Shown here piece after piece: positions 23,113 to 30,557 of a stretch of 32,014 bases of DNA. Within the stretch, counting starts at the first letter, position 1; the number at the start of each line of letters is the position of its first letter. Both the position numbers and the translations under genes were made by a program. Origin of the DNA: Candidatus Neomicrothrix sp. UBA7884 (GTDB taxonomy: Bacteria > Actinomycetota > Acidimicrobiia > Acidimicrobiales > MedAcidi-G1); NCBI GenBank assembly GCA_002501135.1, contig DLRQ01000094.1, positions 3,001 to 35,014 of the forward strand, given 5' to 3'. The notes below the pieces were generated by a model, which saw nothing but the letters and a program-made list of their open reading frames with translations, was not told the DNA's origin and did not search any database.

Positions 23113-24285
23113 TCAGGCCGGACCCAGCACCAGGCTTCCGTTGTGGCCACCGAAGCCGAAGGAGTTTGAGAGGGCAGGCCCCGGAGTCCACGCTGCCGGT
23201 TCACCGGTCACGAGGTTGACCTGGGGCATCTCAGGGTCAGGGGTGGCAAAGCCCGCTGTTGGCGGGACAAGACCCTTCTTCATGGCCATAACAACCGCAA
23301 CGGCCTCGAGCGCTCCGGCGGCGCCGAGTGCATGACCTGTAATCCCCTTGGTGGAGGTCATGAGGGGGCCCGACGACCCGAACAGCTTGTTGACGGCCTC
23401 GGCCTCTGCCATGTCGTTGAGAGGGGTGGAGGTTCCGTGGGCGTTGATGTGTGTTACCGCCTCAGGTGGGATACCGGCTTCTTCGAGCGCAAGCTCCATG
23501 CAGGCGATTGCTCCCACCCCGCCGGGTGAAGGCGCTGTGATGTGATGTGCGTCGGCGGTGCTGGCCCCACCCAGCACCTCGGCGAGAATGGTGGCCCCCC
23601 GCTGGACTGCCATATCCCACTCCTCGAGGACGAGAACGCCTGCACCCTCGCCCATTACGAAGCCATCCCGGTCGGCATCGAACGGACGCGATACCCCGGA
23701 AGAGGACAGTGCGGTCATATTGGTGAAGCCGGCAATGGCGGTCCGTACGAACGGGGCCTCGCTGCCACCGGCTAGGACAACATCGCAGCGGTCGTAGGCG
23801 ATCATGCGAGCGGCGTTGGCTATGGCGTGGGTGCCCGCTGCACATGCTGTACAGGTGTTTTCAGCAGGTCCCTGGAAGCCGTGACGCATCGAAACCGCCG
23901 CTGGTGCTGCATTCGGCATCATCATCGGCACGAGGAACGGGGACACCCTGCGCTCACCCTTTTCGACCATGACCTTTATCTGGGTCTCGAGGGTCTCGAT
24001 TCCGCCGATTCCGGTGCCTATCAGGACCCCACGGCGTAGCGGGTCAGCGATCAGGTTGCCGGCCTGGGCGAGTGCCATGTCGCTGGCGGCAATGGCGAAC
24101 TGGGTGCAGCGGTCGGCCCGCCGTACCTCCTTCGGATTGTCGAAGTGGGGTGTCGGGTCGAAGTCCAGGACGCGCCGCTCACCTACCGGGGCGGGCCCGC
24201 AGAGGCCGTTCCAGAACGCCTCGGTGCCGATACCACAGGAGGCCACCACCCCCATGCCGGTAACGGCGACCCGACGACCGGGCAT
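23113..24285 (-). CDS. fabF: 3-oxoacyl-ACP synthase II (FabF)
   Basis: A 390-residue condensing enzyme that elongates acyl-ACP with malonyl-ACP. The nucleophilic Cys is in NTCTACAAGTHAI, the two catalytic His residues are in INAHGTSTPLND and TKGITGHALGAAGALEA, and LSNSFGFGGHNGSLVLG is the conserved C-terminus. The Cys-His-His triad separates it from FabH (Cys-His-Asn). Its ATG overlaps the acpP stop by one base, so the two are translationally coupled. It is the last gene of the fabD-G-acpP-fabF cluster. Confidence 0.95.
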   Translation of the reverse strand: MPGRRVAVTGMGVVASCGIGTEAFWNGLCGPAPVGERRVLDFDPTPHFDNPKEVRRADRCTQFAIAASDMALAQAGNLIADPLRRGVLIGTGIGGIETLETQIKVMVEKGERRVSPFLVPMMMPNAAPAAVSMRHGFQGPAENTCTACAAGTHAIANAARMIAYDRCDVVLAGGSEAPFVRTAIAGFTNMTALSSSGVSRPFDADRDGFVMGEGAGVLVLEEWDMAVQRGATILAEVLGGASTADAHHITAPSPGGVGAIACMELALEEAGIPPEAVTHINAHGTSTPLNDMAEAEAVNKLFGSSGPLMTSTKGITGHALGAAGALEAVAVVMAMKKGLVPPTAGFATPDPEMPQVNLVTGEPAAWTPGPALSNSFGFGGHNGSLVLGPA

Positions 24286-24521
24286 CAGAGCTTGCCGGTA
24301 ATGAGCGTGAAGGCTCCACCGATAGTGGTGATGCCCTCAAGTTCCTCTTCCTCAACCGTTACGTCGAACTCCTCCTCGAGGGCCATCACCAACTCGACAA
24401 GGTCGAGGCTGTCGGCGTCCAGATCGTCGGCAAAACTGGCCTCAGGGGTTATCTGGCCTTCTTCGACTGAGAGCACATCGACTGCACACTTCTTGAATCG
24501 TTCAAAGTTCTCGTCACTCAC
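24285..24521 (-). CDS. acpP: Acyl carrier protein
   Basis: A 78-residue, strongly acidic carrier protein. The 4'-phosphopantetheine attachment Ser is in the conserved DADSLDLVELVMALEEEF. Growing acyl chains are carried on this arm through the fab reactions. The start is a GTG with CGGAG upstream. A candidate promoter lies in the 101-base gap after fabG. Confidence 0.95.
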   Translation of the reverse strand: MSDENFERFKKCAVDVLSVEEGQITPEASFADDLDADSLDLVELVMALEEEFDVTVEEEELEGITTIGGAFTLITGKL

Positions 24522-24559
24522 ACCGGGCTCCGTTCCTGATCACTGATGGGGATCGCCCC

Positions 24560-24565
24560 ACCCTA
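24560..24565 (-). promoter_or_regulatory. Possible -10 element for acpP-fabF
   Basis: On the minus strand TAGGGT lies about 38 bases upstream of the acpP GTG, in the gap after fabG. It matches the TAGNNT pattern of the other promoter candidates but would give a leadered mRNA with a CGGAG ribosome binding site. Confidence 0.35.
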
Positions 24566-24622
24566 GAGGCGAAGGGCCTGAGAGACGACCGACTACCGAC
24601 AGAGGAGGCTCGAATCAGATCC

Positions 24623-25336
24623 CTATCCCATGAAGAGCCCGCCGTCTACGGGGACCACAGCTCCGGTGACATAGGCGGCTCCGTCAGAGGCCAGGAAGCG
24701 GACCACCTCGGCGACCTCGCCCGGTTGGCCGAGGCGTCCCAAAGGCACGGCCTCGGCATAGGAGGCCTGCTGCTCCTCAGGCAGGGCGGCCAGCATGTCG
24801 GTGAGGATCGGGCCCGGTGCGACGATGTTCACCGTGATGCCGCGGCTGGAGAACTCCTTTGCCAGCGAACGGCCCAGTCCAACCAGTCCGGCCTTGGACG
24901 CCGAGTAGTTGGCCTGTCCTGTCTGTCCGATACGGCCGGCGATCGACGAGACGAGGATGATCCGACCCCAGCGGGCCCGCATCATCGCCTTTACGGCCCG
25001 TCGGGCCACACGGAAGGAACCGATCAGGTTGGTGTCGATGACGTCCGTGAAGTCATCGTCGCTCATTCGTAGGACGAGGCCGTCTCGGGTGATGCCCGCG
25101 TTGGCCACCAGCACCTCGACAGGGCCGAACTCCTCCTCGACGTGTATGAAGGCAGCATCCACCTGGTCGGGGTCGGTTATGTCGCAGGGCACGGCCAACA
25201 GGCCGGCCTCGAGCACCTCGGCGGGAGGCTCGCCACGACATGTCACAGCCACCTTGTCGCCCTGTGCGGCGAAGGCGGTTGCACATGCCAGGCCGATACC
25301 ACGGTTGCCGCCGGTTACAAGAACAACCCTGCTCAT
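24623..25336 (-). CDS. fabG: 3-oxoacyl-ACP reductase (FabG)
   Basis: A 237-residue short-chain dehydrogenase that reduces 3-oxoacyl-ACP with NADPH. VTGGNRGIGLACATAFAAQG is the Rossmann TGxxxGIG motif, VLVANAGITRDGL the NAG motif, and ILVSSIAGRIGQTGQANYSA followed by SKAG gives the Ser-Tyr-Lys catalytic residues. GAVVPVDGGLFMG ends the family pattern. An AGGAGG ribosome binding site precedes the ATG. Gene order fabD > fabG > acpP supports the fatty-acid role over a generic SDR. Confidence 0.93.
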   Translation of the reverse strand: MSRVVLVTGGNRGIGLACATAFAAQGDKVAVTCRGEPPAEVLEAGLLAVPCDITDPDQVDAAFIHVEEEFGPVEVLVANAGITRDGLVLRMSDDDFTDVIDTNLIGSFRVARRAVKAMMRARWGRIILVSSIAGRIGQTGQANYSASKAGLVGLGRSLAKEFSSRGITVNIVAPGPILTDMLAALPEEQQASYAEAVPLGRLGQPGEVAEVVRFLASDGAAYVTGAVVPVDGGLFMG

Positions 25337-25376
25337 CTCAGCCTCCTGTGCTGGTTTGAGGTGACCTCTGATCGAA

Positions 25377-26561
25377 TCATCCGGACCGCAACCAGGCGAT
25401 CGGTTGGCTGGATGTGACGCGCTCGGTGTCGACCGCCAGCCATGCCATCAGTTCACCTGAGAACGAGGATCGAACCTCTAACTCGCCGATATGGCCGAGG
25501 AGGGTCCCCGCTCCGATCTCTGACCCGACCTCAAGAGTCGAGAGAGGGGTGAAGATCCCTGCTCCGGGGCTGACAACCAGCCGATCGGTTGCGAACAGAT
25601 GCTCGCCTTCGTGGCTGTCGACGCGGTCGACTGTGTCTGCAGGCGGAGCAGCGAGGGTGTCGAGGAGTCGGTCGAGGTGCTCTGGGGTGTTGACGGCGAG
25701 GCGGGTCGCATCGGGGAGGGTTCGTTTGACGAGTCCGGTCAGGACATTGCCGGGACCCAACTCCACAAACGTCGAGAAGCCCGCATCGGCGAATGTCAGC
25801 AGGCTCTGGCTCCACCTGACCGGGCTGCAGAGTTGGGCGTTCATCAGCGCCCGCCATGTCTCAGGATTCTCGTGGCCGGTGGAATCCACATTGGCCACCA
25901 CCAGACCTTCGGGTCTGCGGAGGTCAATAGCAGCGAGCGCATCGCTGAGCCTCTCGCGGGCAGGAGCCATGAACGGGGTGTGGAACGCACCCGATACCTC
26001 CAGAGGAGCGACCTTGCGGGCGCCGAGGGCACGAGCTGCGTCACCGGCGTCAGCCACACCGGCCGGTGACCCGGCCAGGACGACCTGGCCCGGTGCGTTG
26101 TAGTTGGCGACCCAGACGTCGCCGGTCACCGAGTCGCAGGCATCTTCAACGGCCTCGTTGGTGAGGCCGAGTACAGCGGCCATTGTTCCGGCCTGCTCAG
26201 CGGCCGCCACCTTCATTGCAGCACCCCGCTCGCAGACAAGGGAGACCGCATCGCCGAAATCGAGTGCTCCAGCAGCAGTGAGAGCGGTGTACTCCCCGAG
26301 GCTGTGGCCAGCGTGGCCAGCCGCGTCGACGCCCACACGTTCGACGGCATCCAGGATCACCATGCTGATCAGGAAAGTCGCTATCTGGGCGTTCTGTGTG
26401 TCTCTGAGTTCGTCGGCGTCGGCATCGAGGAGCAGTTTGGCCAGATCACGACCAGTTGCATCGGAGGCCTCCTGAACAAGTTCCCAGGAGGGGTGACTCG
26501 CCCAGGCAGCACCCATTGCCGGCTTCTGGGACCCCTGACCGGAGTACGTGAACACGATCAT
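25377..26561 (-). CDS. fabD: Malonyl-CoA:ACP transacylase with extra biotinyl/lipoyl-like domain
   Basis: A 394-residue protein. Residues 1 to about 305 are FabD, which moves malonyl from CoA to ACP: YSGQGSQKPAMG oxyanion region, nucleophile Ser87 in GHSLGEYTAL, and the catalytic His in SGAFHTPFMAPAR. Typical FabD ends near residue 310. Here about 70 residues follow that read as a biotinyl/lipoyl barrel: VVSPGAGIFTPLSTLEVGSE, IGAGTLLGHIG, then SFSGELMAWLAVDTERV and SSQPIAWL. The hairpin where the attachment Lys should lie (EAMKM) is shortened to GELEVRS, so no biotin or lipoate can be attached there. A GGAGAGAG ribosome binding site precedes the ATG. It starts the minus-strand fab cluster. 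Confidence 0.93.
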   Translation of the reverse strand: MIVFTYSGQGSQKPAMGAAWASHPSWELVQEASDATGRDLAKLLLDADADELRDTQNAQIATFLISMVILDAVERVGVDAAGHAGHSLGEYTALTAAGALDFGDAVSLVCERGAAMKVAAAEQAGTMAAVLGLTNEAVEDACDSVTGDVWVANYNAPGQVVLAGSPAGVADAGDAARALGARKVAPLEVSGAFHTPFMAPARERLSDALAAIDLRRPEGLVVANVDSTGHENPETWRALMNAQLCSPVRWSQSLLTFADAGFSTFVELGPGNVLTGLVKRTLPDATRLAVNTPEHLDRLLDTLAAPPADTVDRVDSHEGEHLFATDRLVVSPGAGIFTPLSTLEVGSEIGAGTLLGHIGELEVRSSFSGELMAWLAVDTERVTSSQPIAWLRSG

Positions 26562-26682
26562 GGGTGGGCTCTCTCCGGGGGTTGCACCAGCACAGTGTGG
26601 CGCGTTCCGCGGCGTATCGGAAGCACGGAGTAGCGGTTATGGCTGAAGATACGGCGCATGCAGGGGCAACAGGGGCTACCGG

Positions 26683-26688
26683 TAGACT
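26683..26688 (+). promoter_or_regulatory. Possible -10 element of the tRNA-Leu gene
   Basis: TAGACT ends ten bases before the mature 5' end of the tRNA. It fits the TAGNNT pattern seen elsewhere in the window. No good -35 is visible. Confidence 0.35.
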
Positions 26689-26698
26689 TTCGTGTCGA

Positions 26699-26782
26699 GC
26701 CCGGGTGGCGGAATTGGCAGACGCGGAGGATTCAAAATCCTCTGGCCGAAAGGTCGTGCGGGTTCAAGTCCCGCCCCGGGCA
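26699..26782 (+). tRNA. tRNA-Leu (anticodon CAA)
   Basis: The acceptor stem GCCCGGG pairs with CCCGGGC, followed by discriminator A. The anticodon stem GAGGA/TCCTC closes the loop TTCAAAA, giving anticodon CAA. A long variable arm (GGCC-GAAA-GGTC) marks it as a class II tRNA, and GCGGG-TTCAAGT-CCCGC is the T arm. The CCA end is not encoded. Together these identify a leucine tRNA reading UUG. Confidence 0.95.
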
Positions 26783-26830
26783 CAACCAGTTGAAGAGAAG
26801 GGCTGATTGGGCAGAGGCCCAGGTGCACAG

Positions 26831-27121
26831 ATGCCAGGACCAGTTATCGAGAGGCGGCTCTCTGAGATCGCTGAACGCCTGTCACGTCTGCGCTCGGATC
26901 TGGCCGTGGCCGATGAACAGATGGCCCACTTCGCCGAGGAGGCTGACGAGGCGCGTGTCCGTGCGCTCGTTTCCGAGACTGCACTCGCAGACCGGGAGCA
27001 CAGGGGAGCCGATCGTCACGCCAGGGCGATGGAACGACACCGAGCAGACATTCTGTTTGAGATCGAACGCCTGGAGTCGAGTCAGGACGACCTGCTCGAC
27101 AAGTTGACGCAGGGTCGCTGA
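26831..27121 (+). CDS. Small coiled-coil protein, unknown function
   Basis: A 96-residue, highly charged, helical protein (IERRLSEIAERLSRLRSDLA and FEIERLESSQDDLLDKLTQG) with no Cys, signal peptide or membrane segment. The ATG at 26831 is chosen over an upstream frame start at 26807. It begins 48 bases after the tRNA and ends one base before pdtaR, so it is probably co-transcribed with pdtaR. I do not recognise a named family. Its tight linkage to an ANTAR regulator suggests, without proof, a shared function. Confidence 0.75.
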   Translation: MPGPVIERRLSEIAERLSRLRSDLAVADEQMAHFAEEADEARVRALVSETALADREHRGADRHARAMERHRADILFEIERLESSQDDLLDKLTQGR

Positions 27122-27122
27122 G

Positions 27123-27704
27123 GTGGCGGACAGGGTGAAGGTCGTCATCGCCGAGGATGAGGCGATAATCAGGCTGGACCTGAAGGAGACCCTCATCGAG
27201 GAGGGTTACGACGTGGTCGGGGACACAGCGCGCGGTGACGACGCAGTCGAATTGGTGGCAGAACACAACCCGGACGTTGTGATCCTCGATATCAAGATGC
27301 CGGGCCTTGATGGGATCGAAACCGCCCGCCGCATCGCCTCATCCCATGATGCAGCAGTGGTGATCCTGACGGCTTTCAGTCAGAGGGACCTGATCGATCG
27401 TGCCATCGAGGCAGGGGCTCTCGCCTACCTGGTGAAACCGTTCCAGCGAAGCGACCTGGTGCCTGCAGTCGAGGTCGCCCGTGTACGACACCGTGAGATG
27501 CGTGCCCTCACCGACCAGGCGGTGACCCTTGCCGATCGTCTCGAGGCGCGCAAGCTGATCGACCGGGCCAAGGGCGTTCTGACAGACGAGGCCGGGCTGA
27601 AGGAGGCCGAAGCATTCCGCTTCATCCAGAGGGCAGCGATGTCAGGCCGGGCGACGATGGCCGACGTGGCACGCAGGGTGCTGGAGGACGGCCTCAGGCC
27701 CTGA
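27123..27704 (+). CDS. pdtaR: Response regulator with ANTAR RNA-binding output (PdtaR-like)
   Basis: A 193-residue regulator. The receiver domain has the acidic pair in IAEDEAIIRLDL, phosphoacceptor Asp56 in VVILDIKMPGLDG, and the conserved Lys in YLVKPFQRSDL. Residues about 130-190 form an ANTAR domain (LIDRAKGVLTDEAGLKEAEA, then FRFIQRAAMSGRATMADVAR), which binds paired hairpins in target RNAs and prevents termination when phosphorylated. The arrangement upstream of polA and rpsA matches PdtaR (Rv1626) of M. tuberculosis. Its usual kinase PdtaS is not in this window. GTG start. Confidence 0.92.
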   Translation: MADRVKVVIAEDEAIIRLDLKETLIEEGYDVVGDTARGDDAVELVAEHNPDVVILDIKMPGLDGIETARRIASSHDAAVVILTAFSQRDLIDRAIEAGALAYLVKPFQRSDLVPAVEVARVRHREMRALTDQAVTLADRLEARKLIDRAKGVLTDEAGLKEAEAFRFIQRAAMSGRATMADVARRVLEDGLRP

Positions 27705-27750
27705 GAGGCCGACGCCAAATGCGTGGCCGATTGTGTATCGCCGGCGGGGA

Positions 27751-27756
27751 TAGGGT
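27751..27756 (+). promoter_or_regulatory. -10 element, leaderless start of polA
   Basis: TAGGGT lies exactly six bases before the polA ATG, in a 58-base gap after pdtaR. TTGTGT at 27731 is a possible but badly spaced -35 (14 bases). No Shine-Dalgarno sequence is visible. Confidence 0.5.
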
Positions 27757-27762
27757 CGGCTG

Positions 27763-30447
27763 ATGCCCGGCCTGATGCTGCTTGACGGCAACTCCCTCAC
27801 CTATCGGGCCTTCTTCGCCCTGCCGCCTGATCTGATCACGGCATCGGGCCAGATGACGAATGCAGTCGTCGGCTTTACCTCGATGCTGGCGACCCTGCTT
27901 CGGGACCACGATCCTGAGGGGGTCGCTGTTGCCTTCGACAGGCCGGGTCCGACCTTCCGTCATGACCGCCTGCCCAGCTACAAGGCGAACCGTGAGAAAC
28001 AGGATGACACCCTCTACGAACAACTGGCGCTGGTGCGAGATCTAGTTGAGGCCCTCGGAATGGTCGCGGTCGACGCTGAGGGGTTTGAGGCCGACGACGT
28101 TCTGGCGACCTTGGCGACCGTTGCGCGTGACGACGGCCGGGATGTAACGATCGTCACCGGGGACCGTGACAGCTTCCAGTTGGTCGAGGACCCACACGTC
28201 AGGGTTCTCTACAACAAGCGTGGTGTGTCTGACTACGCGCTCTACGACGAGCAGGGGATCGTTGAGCGGACCGGGGTTCTTCCCAACGTGTATGTCGCGT
28301 ATGCGGCCCTGCGCGGCGACAAGTCCGACAACCTCCCAGGTGTTCCCGGGGTTGGCGAGAAGACCGCAGCACGTCTGATAAACGAACACGGCGGTCTGGA
28401 CGGGGTCTTTGGAGCTGCCGATGACCAGACGCCCAAACTGAGCCAGAACCTTCACGACAACGAGCACCTGGCTCGCCAGAACGAGGAGTTGATGGAACTG
28501 GTCAGGGATGTACCCCTCGATCTGACCGTTGACGATCTGATGCTGGGACCCGTTGACGTTGAACGGGCATCTGAGATGTTCGAAAGGCTTGAGCTGCAGA
28601 CGGCCCGGACGCGGCTGGCGGCCCTGCTTGGAGTGGACTTCGGCGGTGAATCCGGTGCAGACGGTGAACCTGAAGGTGAAGCTCTTTCAGCTGAGGTCGG
28701 CCAGCCGACAGATGTCGATTCAGCGATTGAGGCAATCGGGGCACTTGCAGCAGGGGCACAACCGGTGGCCGTGGCAACCGTCTCCGACCGGGCCGAGGGC
28801 ATCGGAGGCGGTATCGCCCTGTGCGCAGCCGACACCTGCTCTGTCCTGTGGGTGCCCGCAGAGCTTCTGGAGTCGCCAGATGTCCGCTCAGCACTTGGGG
28901 TTCTCCTCGGGATCACGGGGCCGGGCGTACTGGCACACGACAGCAAGGCTCTGGTGAGGTCACTCCGGGCCATAGGTGTCGACACCACGAACCTGGTATT
29001 GGACACGGCACTGGCCGCCTACCTGCTTGATCCGACCGACAACAACTATGAACTTGACGTCCTTCTCGAAAAGCATCTTCGAATGGTCCTCCCCGACACG
29101 GGCGCACCGAGTGGCCAGTTGGACCTTGACGGCGACACACGGGATCCATTCAGCGAGGCGGCCCATCGGGCAGCAGCAATCGGGTGTATTTCTGTGCCCA
29201 TGTTCGAGGCCCTCGCCGAACAGGGAATGAGACAACTCAACGACAACGTCGAGGTGCCGCTCGTTCGGGTGCTCGCCAAGATGGAGGAGGTCGGGGTAGG
29301 GGTCGATGTCAAGGAGTTGGCCCGTCTGCGAGATGACCTGACCACCGAGTGCGACAGGCTCCGCAGTGAGATCCATGAGGCGGCAGGCGAGGAGTTCAAC
29401 GTCAACTCCACAAAGCAACTGCGCGTGATCCTGTTCGAGAAGCTGGGTCTCATTCCCGGCAGGAAGACCAAGACCGGCTACTCCACCAATGCGGCGACCC
29501 TCGAGAAGTTGAGAGGGGAGCACGTCATCATCGAACTTCTGCTCTCGTATCGCGAGGTCGAGAAGCTTCGCTCGACGTACGGCGAGGGGCTGTTGGCCGA
29601 GGTGGGGGAGGGCGAGAGGATCCGTGCGACCTTCAACCAGACGGTCACCCGTACCGGCCGCCTCAGCTCTGACGCTCCGAATCTGCACAACATCCCCGTC
29701 AGAAGCGAGATGGGGAAGGCGTTTCGGCGTGCATTCGTGCCTGCGGCAGGAACCACCCTTCTGGTAGCCGACTACAACCAGATTGAGCTGCGATGCATAG
29801 CGCACCTGGCGAACGACCCCGGACTGATAGCGGCGTTCGAGGCAGGCGACGACGTCCATACCTCTGTGGCAGCCAGTACCTGGGGTGTGCCGCGCGACGA
29901 GGTGACGACCGAGCTCCGAAACAGGGCCAAGATGGTCGCATACGGCCTCGCATACGGAATGGAGGCCTACGGGCTGGCTCAGCGCCTCGGTGTTCCCAAC
30001 GACGAGGCTGCAGGCGTCCTCGACGCCTACTTCGGTGCCTTTCCGGCCGTCCGCACCTACATGGACGCCACAGTCGATGAAGCTCGCCTGAAGGGCTACA
30101 CCGAGACGCTGTTTGGGAGGCGGCGGCGCATACCCGAACTCGCCTCACCCATCTTCAACGTGAGACAGGCCGGCGAACGTCAGGCAATGAACGCCGGAAT
30201 CCAAGGCCTGGCAGCAGACATCTTCAAGGTCGCGCTTGTGAGAATCGACAGCCTGCTTGAGGAGCGGTGTCTCGCCAGTCGGCTGATCCTTCAGGTTCAC
30301 GACGAGGTCATCCTCGAGGTCCCCGAGGATGAGCTTGAGGAGGTGACCGAGTTGGTCACCCAGACAATGGCCGGCGCCTTCGACCTGCGTGTGGATCTCG
30401 ACGTGCACCTGGCCACCGGAGACACCTGGGCGGACGCAAAGGCGTGA
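27763..30447 (+). CDS. polA: DNA polymerase I, proofreading domain degenerate
   Basis: An 894-residue repair and Okazaki-fragment polymerase. Residues 1 to about 295 are the 5' nuclease: LLDGNSLTYRAFFALP, FEADDVLATLATVA, VTGDRDSFQL and LRGDKSDNLPGVPGVGEKTA. Residues about 310-500 correspond to the 3'-5' exonuclease, but the DxE pair is replaced (VAVATVSDRAEG) and the later Asp is Ala in AHRAAAIGC, so proofreading is almost certainly absent, as in other actinobacteria. Residues about 510-894 are the polymerase: VADYNQIELRCIAHLA (motif A), RNRAKMVAYGLAYGM (O helix, with Tyr727 where E. coli has Phe762) and ILQVHDEVILEVP (motif C). It follows pdtaR and precedes rpsA. Confidence 0.97.
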   Translation: MPGLMLLDGNSLTYRAFFALPPDLITASGQMTNAVVGFTSMLATLLRDHDPEGVAVAFDRPGPTFRHDRLPSYKANREKQDDTLYEQLALVRDLVEALGMVAVDAEGFEADDVLATLATVARDDGRDVTIVTGDRDSFQLVEDPHVRVLYNKRGVSDYALYDEQGIVERTGVLPNVYVAYAALRGDKSDNLPGVPGVGEKTAARLINEHGGLDGVFGAADDQTPKLSQNLHDNEHLARQNEELMELVRDVPLDLTVDDLMLGPVDVERASEMFERLELQTARTRLAALLGVDFGGESGADGEPEGEALSAEVGQPTDVDSAIEAIGALAAGAQPVAVATVSDRAEGIGGGIALCAADTCSVLWVPAELLESPDVRSALGVLLGITGPGVLAHDSKALVRSLRAIGVDTTNLVLDTALAAYLLDPTDNNYELDVLLEKHLRMVLPDTGAPSGQLDLDGDTRDPFSEAAHRAAAIGCISVPMFEALAEQGMRQLNDNVEVPLVRVLAKMEEVGVGVDVKELARLRDDLTTECDRLRSEIHEAAGEEFNVNSTKQLRVILFEKLGLIPGRKTKTGYSTNAATLEKLRGEHVIIELLLSYREVEKLRSTYGEGLLAEVGEGERIRATFNQTVTRTGRLSSDAPNLHNIPVRSEMGKAFRRAFVPAAGTTLLVADYNQIELRCIAHLANDPGLIAAFEAGDDVHTSVAASTWGVPRDEVTTELRNRAKMVAYGLAYGMEAYGLAQRLGVPNDEAAGVLDAYFGAFPAVRTYMDATVDEARLKGYTETLFGRRRRIPELASPIFNVRQAGERQAMNAGIQGLAADIFKVALVRIDSLLEERCLASRLILQVHDEVILEVPEDELEEVTELVTQTMAGAFDLRVDLDVHLATGDTWADAKA

Positions 30448-30453
30448 GATGCC

Positions 30454-30467
30454 ACCCCTGAGGGGGT
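30454..30467 (+). terminator. Weak hairpin after polA
   Basis: ACCCC (30454-30458) pairs with GGGGT (30463-30467) around TGAG, six bases after the polA stop. It is short and lacks a T-run, so it could only be a weak or partial terminator. Confidence 0.25.
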
Positions 30468-30483
30468 TCGGAGCGTCCAGCGA

Positions 30484-30489
30484 TAGGCT
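30484..30489 (+). promoter_or_regulatory. Possible -10 element of rpsA
   Basis: TAGGCT lies 68 bases before the rpsA GTG, in the 110-base gap after polA. It matches the TAGNNT pattern but would give a leader of about 60 bases, unlike the leaderless genes. No convincing -35 is present. Confidence 0.35.
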
Positions 30490-30557
30490 TTCCCGGTTCG
30501 ACGTGACCAACGTCGGCGCCCATGTCCGCCTATCTCCCTATCCGACGAGAAGAACAC

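Noticed and set aside
26564..26806. Open frame across the tRNA-Leu gene giving RVAELADAEDSKSSGRKVV
   Set aside because: This is the well-known artefact of translating a tRNA-Leu gene; the tRNA structure explains the sequence fully.
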